Program-made: the position numbers and the translations under genes
From: an uncultured Flavobacteriales bacterium
GTDB lineage: Bacteria > Bacteroidota > Bacteroidia > Flavobacteriales > Crocinitomicaceae
Length of the DNA: 64,000 bases
NCBI GenBank assembly: GCA_946479285.1
Contig: CAMLFH010000005.1
Coordinates: 124,001-188,000, forward strand
Reading direction: 5' to 3'
Part shown: positions 26,673 through 35,441 of the stretch, piece after piece
Position numbering within the stretch: position 1 is the first letter of the stretch
Layout of the letters: every line of letters starts with the position of its first letter
The notes under the pieces: generated by a model
The model's database searches: none
What the model saw: only the letters and a program-made list of their open reading frames with translations
What the model was told of the DNA's origin: nothing

Positions 26673-27124
26673 AGTTCATTTAAATAGCGTGCATCAATTT
26701 CATCAAAATCATTCAGTACATTACTGTCGACGTCCAGGATAGCAATAACCTGACCGTTTTTCCGGATGGGTACCACGATCTCGCTTTTACTTTCACTCGA
26801 GCATGCAATGTGTCCCGGAAAAGCCTCCACGTCCGGAACTAAGAGTGTTTCGTTTTGTTTCCAGGAAGATCCGCAAACGCCTTTCCCATAAGCAATACGC
26901 GTACAGGCAATTGGACCCTGGAAAGGTCCGAGCACCAATTCATCGTTTTCAACCAGGTAAAAACCTACCCAGAAAAAATCGAAAGTCATTTTCAGTGCAG
27001 CAGTAATATTTGCCAAATTGGCCACAAGGTTTGGTTCACCTGAGCACAAAGCGCGAGCCTGTGGAAGCAAAGTGGTGTACTTTTCTTCCTTCGATGATTG
27101 CGAAATAATTAATTCTTCTGCCAT
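26642..27124 (-). CDS. Free methionine-(R)-sulfoxide reductase (GAF domain)
   Basis: A 160-residue cytosolic GAF-domain enzyme that reduces free methionine-R-sulfoxide. The three catalytic Cys residues are at 74, 84 and 108 (IACTRIAYGKGVCGSSW and HIACSSESKSEIVVP); the spacing of 10 and 24 residues equals that of the E. coli enzyme (Cys 84, 94 and 118). FFWVGFYLVENDELVLGPFQ and the closing DVDSNVLNDFDEID also fit. The ATG at 27124 is the start; an in-frame TTG at 27133 lies in the -7 element. It leads an operon with the Big_5 lipoprotein and the LPG-synthase-TM protein. Confidence 0.93.
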   Translation of the reverse strand: MAEELIISQSSKEEKYTTLLPQARALCSGEPNLVANLANITAALKMTFDFFWVGFYLVENDELVLGPFQGPIACTRIAYGKGVCGSSWKQNETLLVPDVEAFPGHIACSSESKSEIVVPIRKNGQVIAILDVDSNVLNDFDEIDARYLNELCEWVGTHCF

Positions 27125-27130
27125 GGAGTA

Positions 27131-27138
27131 CAAATTTA
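27131..27138 (-). promoter_or_regulatory. -7 promoter element of the fRMsr operon
   Basis: TAAATTTG on the minus strand ends six bases before the ATG at 27124, so the leader is very short or absent. It rules out the upstream TTG start. Confidence 0.6.
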
Positions 27139-27250
27139 AGGAATGAAATTCCTTACGCCCAAAAAAAGAATTTATTTCCTAAAAAAATGGAGAAATTGCT
27201 TGAGAGTAAATGATATTTTTACATAACTTAAATGGAAAACACAAATTATT

Positions 27251-27970
27251 ATGCTTGATTTGAGCCAATTAGACAAAATCCTTTTTTTAGACATTGAGAC
27301 AGTCCCCGAAGTTTACAACTATGCTGATTTAGAATTAGAAACCACCAAACTATTTGATTCGAAAAATGCGCGTTTCCTCACCGAGGATAAAACAAAAGCG
27401 GATGTTTATAATGAAAAGGCGGGTATCTATGCCGAGTTTGGTAAAATAGTCTGCATCTCGGTTGGATTTGTACACGAATCTGCTACAGGGAAATCGATCC
27501 GCATGACTTCATTTGCACACGATGACGAAGAAACCCTCCTTAGACAGTTTGTGCGTTTATTGGAAAATAATTACAATACGCCGAAACATGTTTTATGCGG
27601 ACATAATTCGAAAGAGTTTGACATTCCGTTTATTTGCCGCAGGTTATTGATCCATGGAATTGGTTTGCCGAATGTACTGAACCTGGCGGGTAAGAAACCA
27701 TGGGAAATTCCGCACCTCGATACCATGGAATTGTGGAAGTTCGGAGATTACAAAGCTTACACCAGTTTGGCTTTGCTCTGCCACATTTTCAAGATCCCGA
27801 CACCGAAAGACGATATTTCCGGTGCTGACGTAGCAAGAGTGTATTACGAAGAAAATGATCTGAATCGTATCCGAATTTATTGCGAAAAGGATGTAGTTGC
27901 ATTAATTCAATTATTTTTGAGAATGAACGGCGAGCCTTTGGTCGACGAAGGCGAGATTTATATAAAGTAA
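27251..27970 (+). CDS. DnaQ-like 3'-5' exonuclease (PolB-associated type)
   Basis: A 239-residue protein of the RNase H-like, predicted 3'-5' exonuclease family related to family B polymerase proofreading domains. ExoI motif is FLDIETVPE (Asp and Glu, about 13-15), ExoII lies in CGHNSKEFDIPFICRR (Asp), and ExoIII in RIYCEKDVVALIQLF (Asp). The segment GKIVCISVGFV and HLDTMELWKFGDYK also match. The acidic residues needed for two-metal catalysis are all present, so it should be active on DNA or RNA; the biological role is not known. It has no polymerase domain. The next gene starts 25 bases later. Confidence 0.85.
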   Translation: MLDLSQLDKILFLDIETVPEVYNYADLELETTKLFDSKNARFLTEDKTKADVYNEKAGIYAEFGKIVCISVGFVHESATGKSIRMTSFAHDDEETLLRQFVRLLENNYNTPKHVLCGHNSKEFDIPFICRRLLIHGIGLPNVLNLAGKKPWEIPHLDTMELWKFGDYKAYTSLALLCHIFKIPTPKDDISGADVARVYYEENDLNRIRIYCEKDVVALIQLFLRMNGEPLVDEGEIYIK

Positions 27971-27995
27971 ACAACACAACAAACGACTACAATTT

Positions 27996-28466
27996 ATGAT
28001 ACTAAAACAAAAAGCGATGCTTTTCGGCATCTTCCTCCTAAGTTTAAATTCCCTGAGTGCCCAGGAAGTAATCAAATTCGGCGACAAATCAATTACCATT
28101 CACGGTCCTAAATGTTTCTTAATGGATATTAACGGATCCATCCTGGAGTATCATCAAAAAATAGTGGGTGACGACCTGTACGCTACCGTTCTAACTAAGC
28201 GTGCTGATGGAACGGTTCGTGAGTTGACCGTTCGTAAAATTTCCGTAAAAGTGATTACTGACAATGTCTTTAAGATCGAGCATTTTGATAAATACGGAGA
28301 AATGTATTCCTGTAATATCCTAACGGATTTGGATAAGGTAAATGCAAGTGTCTACGAAAAAGCAGGAACTAAATTATTCCAGGAAACGCACTTCACAGTA
28401 TATTTTGCAGATAAAAAACAACTAACGGATTTTATCGAAGAGATTAAGAAGAAGAGAGGTTTCTAA
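27996..28466 (+). CDS. Small secreted hypothetical protein
   Basis: A 156-residue protein with a Sec signal peptide (FGIFLLSLNSLSAQ, cleavage near residue 22). The mature part is mixed alpha/beta with a Lys-rich C-terminus (DFIEEIKKKRGF). I recognise no domain. It follows the exonuclease gene by 25 bases and is closed by a strong terminator, so the two may share a transcript although the functions look unrelated. Confidence 0.7.
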   Translation: MILKQKAMLFGIFLLSLNSLSAQEVIKFGDKSITIHGPKCFLMDINGSILEYHQKIVGDDLYATVLTKRADGTVRELTVRKISVKVITDNVFKIEHFDKYGEMYSCNILTDLDKVNASVYEKAGTKLFQETHFTVYFADKKQLTDFIEEIKKKRGF

Positions 28467-28486
28467 GGAAAGTATAGATAAAGAAA

Positions 28487-28521
28487 AACCCCGAAGCAGA
28501 TGTTGTCATCGCTTCGGGGTT
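28487..28521. terminator. Strong bidirectional terminator
   Basis: AACCCCGAAGC (28487-28497) and GCTTCGGGGTT (28511-28521) form an 11-bp stem with T-runs on both outer sides. It serves the plus-strand gene ending at 28466 and the convergent M43 protease gene ending at 28560. Confidence 0.9.
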
Positions 28522-28559
28522 TTTTGGTTTCAGTCTATTGACAGCGAATGCTTGTCAAA

Positions 28560-30761
28560 TTATTTCTTAACGAAAGTCAGTGTTTTCTGGCTTGTTCCGT
28601 CAACCATCTGGATCAGGTAAGTTCCTGCAGAAAGGTTTTCAGTTGCAATAGATACCAGGTTATTTCCCTCACTTGTATGGATCACATGCTGTTGAAGACG
28701 TTTTCCGGTTAAATCAGTCACGTAGATTGTCATTTCATTAGCAGTTTGTGAACTGAATGAAACATGAATCTCATTGTCAGCCGGATTTGGGAACAAGTTA
28801 AGGTTTGCTACTGTTTCAAGATCTGCTAAGCCTGCAGTAACAGGTGTCTCTGAAGGCGCCCCCGAATAAATATTAATATCATCAATATACAAGTTGTTAC
28901 CACCACCTGCTGTCATTTGTAATTTGAAACGGAAGTTATCGTTCCAGTAAGTGCTTGAGATATTTGTTACGTGAACAGTTACCCAGTCACCGGCAGTTGG
29001 TGTCCATGTACTTGTTGCTGTACTTCCTCCTGACATAGTTGTTGCAGTCAATGTTTTGCGAATATCCCATGTTTCACCGCAATCATCGGATGCGAATACT
29101 TTTAATAGATCCGTATTTGCAGAAGTTCTCTTTCTGTAAGCATATCTGAATGACAAAGTAACTCCTGTTCCGGAAGTAATACTTGACAGATCAATAGGTC
29201 CTGAAGTTAACTCGTCTAATTGGCCGGATGTTTCTCCAAAATTGGTCAGTTTTGCTGAGTTTGTTCCTGTTTTTGCAGCTGTATTCGTTACTGCCCATGC
29301 TTGCCCGCCTGCATTGTAAACAAACCATTTAGGACTGGATAAGTTCATGGAGCTTTCAAAACTTTCGTAGAACGGAAGACCGCTTCCTGCAGGTAATACA
29401 GTGATGTATGCAGGCATATTTGCTGTGTTGCTGTTTGTTCCGTCTGTAGCCTGTAATTGAACCGCGTAAGTTCCCGGTGTGTTATATGTAACAGTTGGAT
29501 TCTGTTGCGTAGAAGATGCAGGAGATGCTCCGGTAAATGTCCAGTTCCATCCTGTAGCTGCATTATATGACTCATCCGTGAATGTAATCGCTTCACCCGC
29601 ACAAATTACAGTTCTTGTAGTGCTGAATTTAGCAGTACACAATGTTGGTGAAGTATTAATTCCTGTTGCATTGTGGTTAGATACAGTTGTAAGCTGATTA
29701 CGCCCGGCAGTAGCACTTGTAATTGCATTACGCATACGAGTTACCTGGCCTTGTGTAAACATTTTAGAACAATAGGAATAATCCATGTAGTTCTCTACGT
29801 TATCAACCACATTCGTTGCCCAGGAACTATAGTTATTTGGATCATTTGTATCATCGCAAGTATTGGAAGAAAGGCTGCAGGAAGTTACACCAATACACAT
29901 CGGAGTATCCTGAACACCATCATCATCCGCGCAGCTAGCAGCATTCCCCGGGTTGTTATTTGGTCCCCAAACATGCTCCAGGTTTAGCCAGTGACCCACC
30001 TCATGAGTCAATGCACGGCTTGCTCCCGCGTTAGAAGTTCCGATAGAGCCTGTATAAGTATCCAGGATAAAAATACCGTTGAAGAACATGTTTTGAGCAG
30101 TTGCACTTGTCCCTCCCATTGGATTGAATGTGTAACCTGCAGCACCACCGATCTCGGCAGCAACATAGATGTTCAGGTATTTTGTATGAGGCCAAACTCC
30201 CTGGAAAATATCATTTCCTGCAACAACTGCATTTACCTGTGCCTGTCCGTTGCTTCCATCATTCGTAAGAGCAGTGACAGTTCTTGTAATACCTGCAAAA
30301 CAATTCCCGTTTGGAGCTTTTTTAGCTAATTCGAATTCCAACTCAACATCTGTAGGCATTCCCTGGAAAGGGGCCTGCACGTTATTAGCATCCGCATTTA
30401 ATTTTCTGTAATCTCTGTTCAGGATAGCAATTGCATCTGCAATCTGTTCTTTGGAGATGTTCTCACTTCCGTTAGTATGCAAAATGTGGAATACTACGGG
30501 GATTTTATAAACTGTACCTTTTGTAGTATTGTTTTCTCCTTTGGATTTTGCCTGGTTTGCTTCCGCCTGTGCTGCATTGATCAATGCAAGCATCTTAGGG
30601 TCTTTTCTTAACTCCGCCATTTTTTTGTGCGAAGTACAATATTCAACATGTTCGCCTTCACGCATGTTGTCTTTGTCAAGAACGTGATTTTGCTGTTGTG
30701 CAAAGCTCAATGTGGTAGAAAAAAGGGAGATACCTAAGAGCGAGTAAAATTGTTTTTTCAT
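28560..30761 (-). CDS. Secreted M43-type zinc metalloprotease, T9SS cargo (paralogue 1)
   Basis: A 733-residue exported protease of the M43 (pappalysin/cytophagalysin-like) family. After the signal peptide (about 1-21) comes a propeptide with GEHVEYCTSHKKM, then the catalytic domain with HEVGHWLNLEHVWG (about 252-265; three zinc His and the catalytic Glu) and the Met-turn in ENYMDYSYCSKMFTQGQV. A PKD domain follows (about 385-455, ITFTDESYNAATGWNWTFTG), then a beta-sandwich domain (about 460-630) and a T9SS sorting domain (LNLFPNPADNEIHVSF to the C-terminus). It should act on extracellular or surface protein. It is a tandem duplicate of the gene at 30961-33129. Confidence 0.92.
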   Translation of the reverse strand: MKKQFYSLLGISLFSTTLSFAQQQNHVLDKDNMREGEHVEYCTSHKKMAELRKDPKMLALINAAQAEANQAKSKGENNTTKGTVYKIPVVFHILHTNGSENISKEQIADAIAILNRDYRKLNADANNVQAPFQGMPTDVELEFELAKKAPNGNCFAGITRTVTALTNDGSNGQAQVNAVVAGNDIFQGVWPHTKYLNIYVAAEIGGAAGYTFNPMGGTSATAQNMFFNGIFILDTYTGSIGTSNAGASRALTHEVGHWLNLEHVWGPNNNPGNAASCADDDGVQDTPMCIGVTSCSLSSNTCDDTNDPNNYSSWATNVVDNVENYMDYSYCSKMFTQGQVTRMRNAITSATAGRNQLTTVSNHNATGINTSPTLCTAKFSTTRTVICAGEAITFTDESYNAATGWNWTFTGASPASSTQQNPTVTYNTPGTYAVQLQATDGTNSNTANMPAYITVLPAGSGLPFYESFESSMNLSSPKWFVYNAGGQAWAVTNTAAKTGTNSAKLTNFGETSGQLDELTSGPIDLSSITSGTGVTLSFRYAYRKRTSANTDLLKVFASDDCGETWDIRKTLTATTMSGGSTATSTWTPTAGDWVTVHVTNISSTYWNDNFRFKLQMTAGGGNNLYIDDINIYSGAPSETPVTAGLADLETVANLNLFPNPADNEIHVSFSSQTANEMTIYVTDLTGKRLQQHVIHTSEGNNLVSIATENLSAGTYLIQMVDGTSQKTLTFVKK

Positions 30762-30765
30762 TTTC

Positions 30766-30779
30766 TTCTAGCTAGTTTA
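30766..30779 (-). promoter_or_regulatory. Leader element conserved between M43 paralogues, copy 1
   Basis: TAAACTAGCTAGAA on the minus strand, containing the palindrome CTAGCTAG, lies four bases before the ATG of the 733-residue protease. The same element precedes the paralogue. Function unknown; it may be a relic of the duplication or a leader/RBS-region element. Confidence 0.45.
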
Positions 30780-30913
30780 TTTACTATAATGATTTAAATG
30801 ATAGGGGGAAGTTGGAAATAGAGTATAGTTCAATTTCGAAATTTAAGCACTTTTAGGATGGTCTGTAGCAGCTTTTGTTTTAAGTGTCTGAATTGTTGAT
30901 TGAACTGAAAATA

Positions 30914-30947
30914 AATAAGGTTGAGAAAATCAATTCCCAACCTTATT
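30914..30947 (-). terminator. Terminator of M43 paralogue 2
   Basis: CAACCTTATT (30938-30947) and AATAAGGTTG (30914-30923) form a 10-bp stem directly after the stop at 30961, followed on the minus strand by a weak T-rich tract. Confidence 0.55.
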
Positions 30948-30960
30948 CAAAAAAGATAAC

Positions 30961-33129
30961 TTATTTCTTCACAAAAGTGAATGTTCTTTCTTCTGTTGAA
31001 CCACTCATTCGAATTAAATAGGTTCCTGCAGAAAGATCGGAAGTTTCGATAAATACCAGGTTTGCTCCTTCGTGTGCATTAACAGGAAGCGTTTTAATCA
31101 TTTTTCCTGAAAGATCCGTAATCATGAATTCCAATTGATTGTTTCCGGTTTGAGAACTGAAACTAATCTGAAGTTCATTGTCTGCAGGGTTCGGGAATAA
31201 ATTGATATCCTGGAAGGATCCAAAATCGTTTAGCCCTAAAACAATATCATCCGATGGCGCACCGGCATAAATGTTAATGTCATCTATGTATATGTTGTTT
31301 CCGCCGCCTGCTGTAAATTGGAACATAAAACGGAAGTTCTCAGTCCAATAAGTAGTGCTGATATTCGTCACGTGAACCGTAACCCAATCTGCCGGTGTTG
31401 GAGTCCATGAACTTGTTGCTGTGTTAGCTCCGGACATCGTTGAAGCAGTCAGTGTTCTGCGGATATCCCAGTTTTCACCACAATCTTTCGAAGCAAATAC
31501 TTTTAAAAGATCATTGTTTGTAGAAGTTCTTTTTCTGTAAGCGTATCGGAATGATAGTGTTGCATTCGTTGCAGAAGTAATTCCGGACAAATCAATGGAT
31601 TGCGACTCTAACTCGTCGATTTGAGAAGCAGTCTGGTTAAAGTTCTCCAGCTTTGCAGAATTGGTACCCGTTTTCCCAACAGTTGTGGTCACTGACCATG
31701 CATTCCCACCTCCATTTTCTACAAACCAGTTCGGGCTTGTGAAATTGGTAAATGTTTCAAAACTTTCATAGTATGGAATTCCGCTTGGAGCTGGCAATAC
31801 GGTGATGTAACCCGCAATATTTGCTGTATTGGAATTTGATCCGTCAGTAGCTTCTAATTGCACAGCATAAGTTCCGGGAGTATTGTAAGTAACAGTAGGA
31901 TTTTGAGTGGTTGAAGTTGCAGGAGAACCTCCGGCAAACGACCAGCTCCATCCCGTTACAACATTAAAAGACTCATCTGTAAACTGAATCGATTCGCCTG
32001 CACAAATAACACGTCGTGGTGCAGTGAATTTTGCAGAACAAAGAATAGGAGTTGTGGTTGCACCAACTGCTAATAGATTGGCTGCCGATACGACATTGGC
32101 CCTTCCTGTTGAACTAACGGTTAAAGCAGTTCTCATTCGGTCAACCTGACCTTGAGTAAACATTTTGGAACAATAAGAGTAGTCCATGTAGTTTTCTACA
32201 TTGTCAATCTGATCAAATCCCCAATAAGCGTTATCGCTGCTGCATGTACTTGTGTTAAGAACGCAGGTTGTAGAACCGATACAAGCCGGTGTATCAGCCA
32301 CGGCATCATTTCCACAGCTTACTCCCGGATTATTGGTTCCACCCCAAACGTGAGATAAGTTTAACCAATGTCCAACTTCATGCGTCAGTGTGCGGCTTGT
32401 ATAAGAAGATGAAGTTCCGATATCACCTACATAAGTGCTCAAAACCCAGATTCCGTTCCCCATAGCAGATGCGCTCCATCCTCCCGGATTCATTGTGTAT
32501 CCTGCAGCACCGCCAATATCCGCACAAACGAAAACGTTTAGGTATTTGTTACCAGGCCAGTTTCCCTGATAAACATCATTTCCTGCAACAACTGCATCCA
32601 TTTGTGCATCACCGTCATCACCATTCGATGTCTCAATACTTTGAGTTCTCGTGATTCCTGAGAAACAAGCTCCGTTTGGAGCTTTGGTAGCAAGTACAAA
32701 TTTGATGTCTGCTTTGGCACGAATACCCTGAAAAGGAGCCTGAACAGATGCGGTATCAGCATTTAACATCGCATAATCCCGGTTCATAACAACCAATGCA
32801 GATAAAATCTGTTCGCGGGAAATATTCTCCGCACCGCCATTGTGTAAAACGTGGAATACTACAGGGATCGTATAAACAAGTGCTTTTGTGGAGTTGTCGC
32901 CCCTTTTTGCAAGCATTAAGTTGTCGAATTCTTGCTGTTCCTTGGCATATTGCTTAGCGCGTACCGGATCAGACAATAATTGGTTCATTTTTTTATGGGT
33001 AGTACAGTATTCAACATGCTCACCCGGACGCATGTTTTCCTGGTCTGATTTATGCTCGTGATTTTGAGAAAACACGGAGTTTGAAACGCACAAGGTTAGT
33101 GTTAAAAGAGTAGAGAGTTGTTTTTTCAT
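30961..33129 (-). CDS. Secreted M43-type zinc metalloprotease, T9SS cargo (paralogue 2)
   Basis: A 722-residue homologue of the downstream 733-residue protease, with the same architecture: signal peptide, propeptide (GEHVEYCTTHKKM), catalytic domain with HEVGHWLNLSHVWG (about 248-261) and Met-turn (ENYMDYSYCSKMFTQGQV), PKD domain (IQFTDESFNVVTGWSWSFAG), beta-sandwich domain and T9SS sorting domain (INLFPNPADNELQISF). Long identical stretches in the propeptide, Met-turn and sandwich domains show a fairly recent tandem duplication, while the region around residues 260-290 differs. It is upstream of the other copy with a terminator between them, so each is likely transcribed alone. Confidence 0.92.
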   Translation of the reverse strand: MKKQLSTLLTLTLCVSNSVFSQNHEHKSDQENMRPGEHVEYCTTHKKMNQLLSDPVRAKQYAKEQQEFDNLMLAKRGDNSTKALVYTIPVVFHVLHNGGAENISREQILSALVVMNRDYAMLNADTASVQAPFQGIRAKADIKFVLATKAPNGACFSGITRTQSIETSNGDDGDAQMDAVVAGNDVYQGNWPGNKYLNVFVCADIGGAAGYTMNPGGWSASAMGNGIWVLSTYVGDIGTSSSYTSRTLTHEVGHWLNLSHVWGGTNNPGVSCGNDAVADTPACIGSTTCVLNTSTCSSDNAYWGFDQIDNVENYMDYSYCSKMFTQGQVDRMRTALTVSSTGRANVVSAANLLAVGATTTPILCSAKFTAPRRVICAGESIQFTDESFNVVTGWSWSFAGGSPATSTTQNPTVTYNTPGTYAVQLEATDGSNSNTANIAGYITVLPAPSGIPYYESFETFTNFTSPNWFVENGGGNAWSVTTTVGKTGTNSAKLENFNQTASQIDELESQSIDLSGITSATNATLSFRYAYRKRTSTNNDLLKVFASKDCGENWDIRRTLTASTMSGANTATSSWTPTPADWVTVHVTNISTTYWTENFRFMFQFTAGGGNNIYIDDINIYAGAPSDDIVLGLNDFGSFQDINLFPNPADNELQISFSSQTGNNQLEFMITDLSGKMIKTLPVNAHEGANLVFIETSDLSAGTYLIRMSGSTEERTFTFVKK

Positions 33130-33138
33130 TATCTAAAG

Positions 33139-33152
33139 TTCTAGCTAGTTTT
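33139..33152 (-). promoter_or_regulatory. Leader element conserved between M43 paralogues, copy 2
   Basis: AAAACTAGCTAGAA on the minus strand, nine bases before the ATG at 33129, near-identical to the element at 30766-30779. Sequence around it otherwise differs, which suggests selection or a shared functional leader. Confidence 0.45.
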
Positions 33153-33286
33153 ATATTAGTTTCCTAATTTGAGTGCAACAAGTTACAATATTTGTTTAAG
33201 AAATTAAACGTTCTTGAAAAAGTTTAAACTACTGTGAATAACAATACGTTCATTTTCTCTTCACAAACCAAGCTATCATCCGTTTT

Positions 33287-34000
33287 TTATAAATCAACAT
33301 CCCGAAGCGAACAAACAACCGCTTCAAACGGCATTTCATGCAGGAGCTTAAACAATTTTTTCGCAACGAGTTGCGGAGAATATAGCTGTTTGGAATCCTT
33401 GTACTCCTTAAAGCGGGCTACTTCCAGGAATGAACTTTCCTCCGTATTTCTGATTCCTGCCTGCATGTCCGTGTCTACAACTCCCGGGGCAACTGAAAAA
33501 CACTGAAAATGGTTTCTCCCCAATTGCCGTTCTTCTACCTGTAGAGTCTGACAAAATAAATCTACTGCAGCTTTCGAAGCACAATACGATGCCCAGGATG
33601 CAACGGGATTTTTTCCAGCTCCGGAACTGATGAAAACTGTTTTGAAATGTTTGTTTTTTGGGACCTGTTGAAGTAGTTTTTGTAAAATTCCCGCCCCGGA
33701 AAATAAATTCACCTGCATTACCCGGGAAATCTCCAGCGAATCCAATCTTTCGAAATAATCCACTGTTCCCAGAATTCCAGCGTTGTGAATGAAAACAAGC
33801 TGCTCATTCCCAAGATCCGGAAAGGAAAGTTGCTCCACTGCCCGTTGATCACTCAAATCGCAATGAATAGATGTATAGTCCGGGTGAGAAATCGTATGAT
33901 TCCTTCCAATGCCGATGACCTTTTCCCCAAACGACAGATAATTTTCTGCAATTGCTTTCCCAATCCCGCGGGAAGTTCCTGTGATGATGATCATGTTCAA
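33287..34000 (-). CDS. Short-chain dehydrogenase/reductase
   Basis: A 237-residue NAD(P)-dependent SDR enzyme, cytosolic. The cofactor motif is IIITGTSRGIGKAIAENYLS (about 4-23); HNAGILGTV is the NAG motif; the catalytic Ser is in VFISSGAGKNPV and the Tyr-Lys pair in SYCASKAAVDLF (YxxxK). The C-terminus VAPGVVDTDMQAGIR fits. The pattern resembles the sepiapterin-reductase/benzil-reductase-like branch, but the substrate cannot be read from the sequence. It lies downstream of the cystathionine gamma-synthase gene, separated by a terminator. Confidence 0.9.
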   Translation of the reverse strand: MNMIIITGTSRGIGKAIAENYLSFGEKVIGIGRNHTISHPDYTSIHCDLSDQRAVEQLSFPDLGNEQLVFIHNAGILGTVDYFERLDSLEISRVMQVNLFSGAGILQKLLQQVPKNKHFKTVFISSGAGKNPVASWASYCASKAAVDLFCQTLQVEERQLGRNHFQCFSVAPGVVDTDMQAGIRNTEESSFLEVARFKEYKDSKQLYSPQLVAKKLFKLLHEMPFEAVVCSLRDVDL

Positions 34001-34078
34001 AAGTTTAATCGTTCAAAAAATAAAAGGGTTCAACAGCTTTGAACTTTTTGAACCCTTTAAACCTTTTTGAACTTTGTT
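33995..34078. repeat. TTCAAA-rich module
   Basis: The spacer consists almost wholly of GTTCAAAA, TTTGAACTTT and TTTAAACC blocks, including the terminator stem at 34023-34058. Similar modules occur at about 9416-9475, 14386-14467, 53951-54052, 56974-57011 and 61280-61330. Confidence 0.55.
34023..34058 (-). terminator. Terminator of the cystathionine gamma-synthase gene
   Basis: TTGAACCCTTT (34048-34058 complement) and AAAGGGTTCAA (34023-34033) form an 11-bp stem with a 14-base loop, followed on the minus strand by TATTTTTTG. Confidence 0.65.
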
Positions 34079-35233
34079 TTATGCCAATGCCTGTTTCAAA
34101 TCTGCAATCAAATCATCTACGTGCTCAACACCCACACTCAAACGAAGCAAGTTGTCTACAACACCTGCCTTTTCTCTTTCAGCTTTTGGAATAGAAGCAT
34201 GCGTCATCGTTGCCGGATGATTGATAAGCGATTCAACACCGCCCAAAGATTCTGCCAATGAGAAAACCTGGAACGATGAAGCAACACGGTAGGTGTTTTC
34301 AATGCTTTTATCCTTTAAAACAATCGAGATCATTCCGCCGAAATCACGCATTTGTTTCTTAGCAATTTCATGATTCGGGTGCTCAGGGAATCCTGGCCAG
34401 TAAACTTTTTCAATTGCCGGGTGATTCTTCAAAAAGTGAGCAATCTCTCTTCCGTTCTCACAATGACGCTGCATGCGTAAATGCAATGTTTTAATTCCTC
34501 TCAATACCAGGAAAGAATCCATCGGTCCCGGGTTTGCTCCTGAACTATTCAGGATAAAGTATAATTGTTCGTGAATCGCATCGTCATTCGTAATCAAAGC
34601 ACCCATCACCACATCCGAGTGCCCACCCAAATATTTTGTAACCGAATGCATCACAATCGTTGCCCCCAGATCCAATGGATTTTGCAAATAAGGAGAAGCA
34701 AACGTATTGTCTGCAACCATAATGATATTGTTAGCTTTCGCAATGATGGAAACCGCTTCAATATCAATGATCTGCATCGTTGGATTCGTCGGTGTTTCAG
34801 CCCAGATCAATTTCGTGTTTGAATTGATGTATTGTTTTACGTTTTCTGCATTCGTCAAATCAATAAAATGAAATTTGATGCCGAATTTCTCATAGATTTT
34901 AGTAAACAAACGATAAGTTCCGCCATACAAATCATCACCGGTAATAACTTCATCACCCGGTTGTAATAATTTCAATACAGCATCCGTTGCAGCAACGCCG
35001 CTGCTAAAAGCAACACAGTGTTTTCCGTTTTCCAAAGCAGCAATATTTGCCTGAAGAGCTTCACGAGTAGGATTTTTCCCCCGGGCATATCCAAAACCTT
35101 TATTGACTCCGGGAGATTCCTGAACGTAAGTAGAAGTTTGAAAAATAGGAGTCATAATCGCTCCGGTAGTCGGATCAGGCTGCACACCCGCATGAATAGC
35201 TTTGGTGCCGAATTTCATATCTTGTTCTTTCAT
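34079..35233 (-). CDS. Cystathionine gamma-synthase/lyase family PLP enzyme
   Basis: A 384-residue cytosolic Cys/Met-metabolism PLP enzyme. Motifs are FGTKAIHAGVQPDPTTGAIM at the N-terminus, YARGKNPTREALQ, the phosphate-binding SSGVAATDAVLKLL, WAETPTNPTMQIIDI, ADNTFASPYLQNPLDLGA (Asp ligand of PLP) and HSVTKYLGGHSD with the Schiff-base Lys (about 199). C-terminal SLGGVESLINHPATMTHASI fits both gamma-synthase and gamma-lyase branches, so trans-sulfuration direction is not decided. I chose ATG 35233 because the -7 element at 35262-35269 excludes longer starts; ATG 35218 is also possible. Confidence 0.92.
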   Translation of the reverse strand: MKEQDMKFGTKAIHAGVQPDPTTGAIMTPIFQTSTYVQESPGVNKGFGYARGKNPTREALQANIAALENGKHCVAFSSGVAATDAVLKLLQPGDEVITGDDLYGGTYRLFTKIYEKFGIKFHFIDLTNAENVKQYINSNTKLIWAETPTNPTMQIIDIEAVSIIAKANNIIMVADNTFASPYLQNPLDLGATIVMHSVTKYLGGHSDVVMGALITNDDAIHEQLYFILNSSGANPGPMDSFLVLRGIKTLHLRMQRHCENGREIAHFLKNHPAIEKVYWPGFPEHPNHEIAKKQMRDFGGMISIVLKDKSIENTYRVASSFQVFSLAESLGGVESLINHPATMTHASIPKAEREKAGVVDNLLRLSVGVEHVDDLIADLKQALA

Positions 35234-35261
35234 AGAAAATGGATTCAATTTTATCGAAATA

Positions 35262-35269
35262 CAAAGTTA
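35262..35269 (-). promoter_or_regulatory. -7 promoter element of the cystathionine gamma-synthase gene
   Basis: TAACTTTG on the minus strand, about 28 bases before the ATG at 35233; matches TAnnTTTG. Confidence 0.5.
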
Positions 35270-35441
35270 ATAATTCTGGAATGAGAATGAGAAACAGAAT
35301 GAGGTGAAATTCCTGTCTTATTCAAAACTGAAGCAGGGATGGAATAAATTAGTTTTCGAAGAGAATAATTTTTCTTCATTCCCGCTCTCCTTCTCATTCT
35401 CAATAATCCCTTGCTTTTCACTATTTTCGTCAAACAATTCC

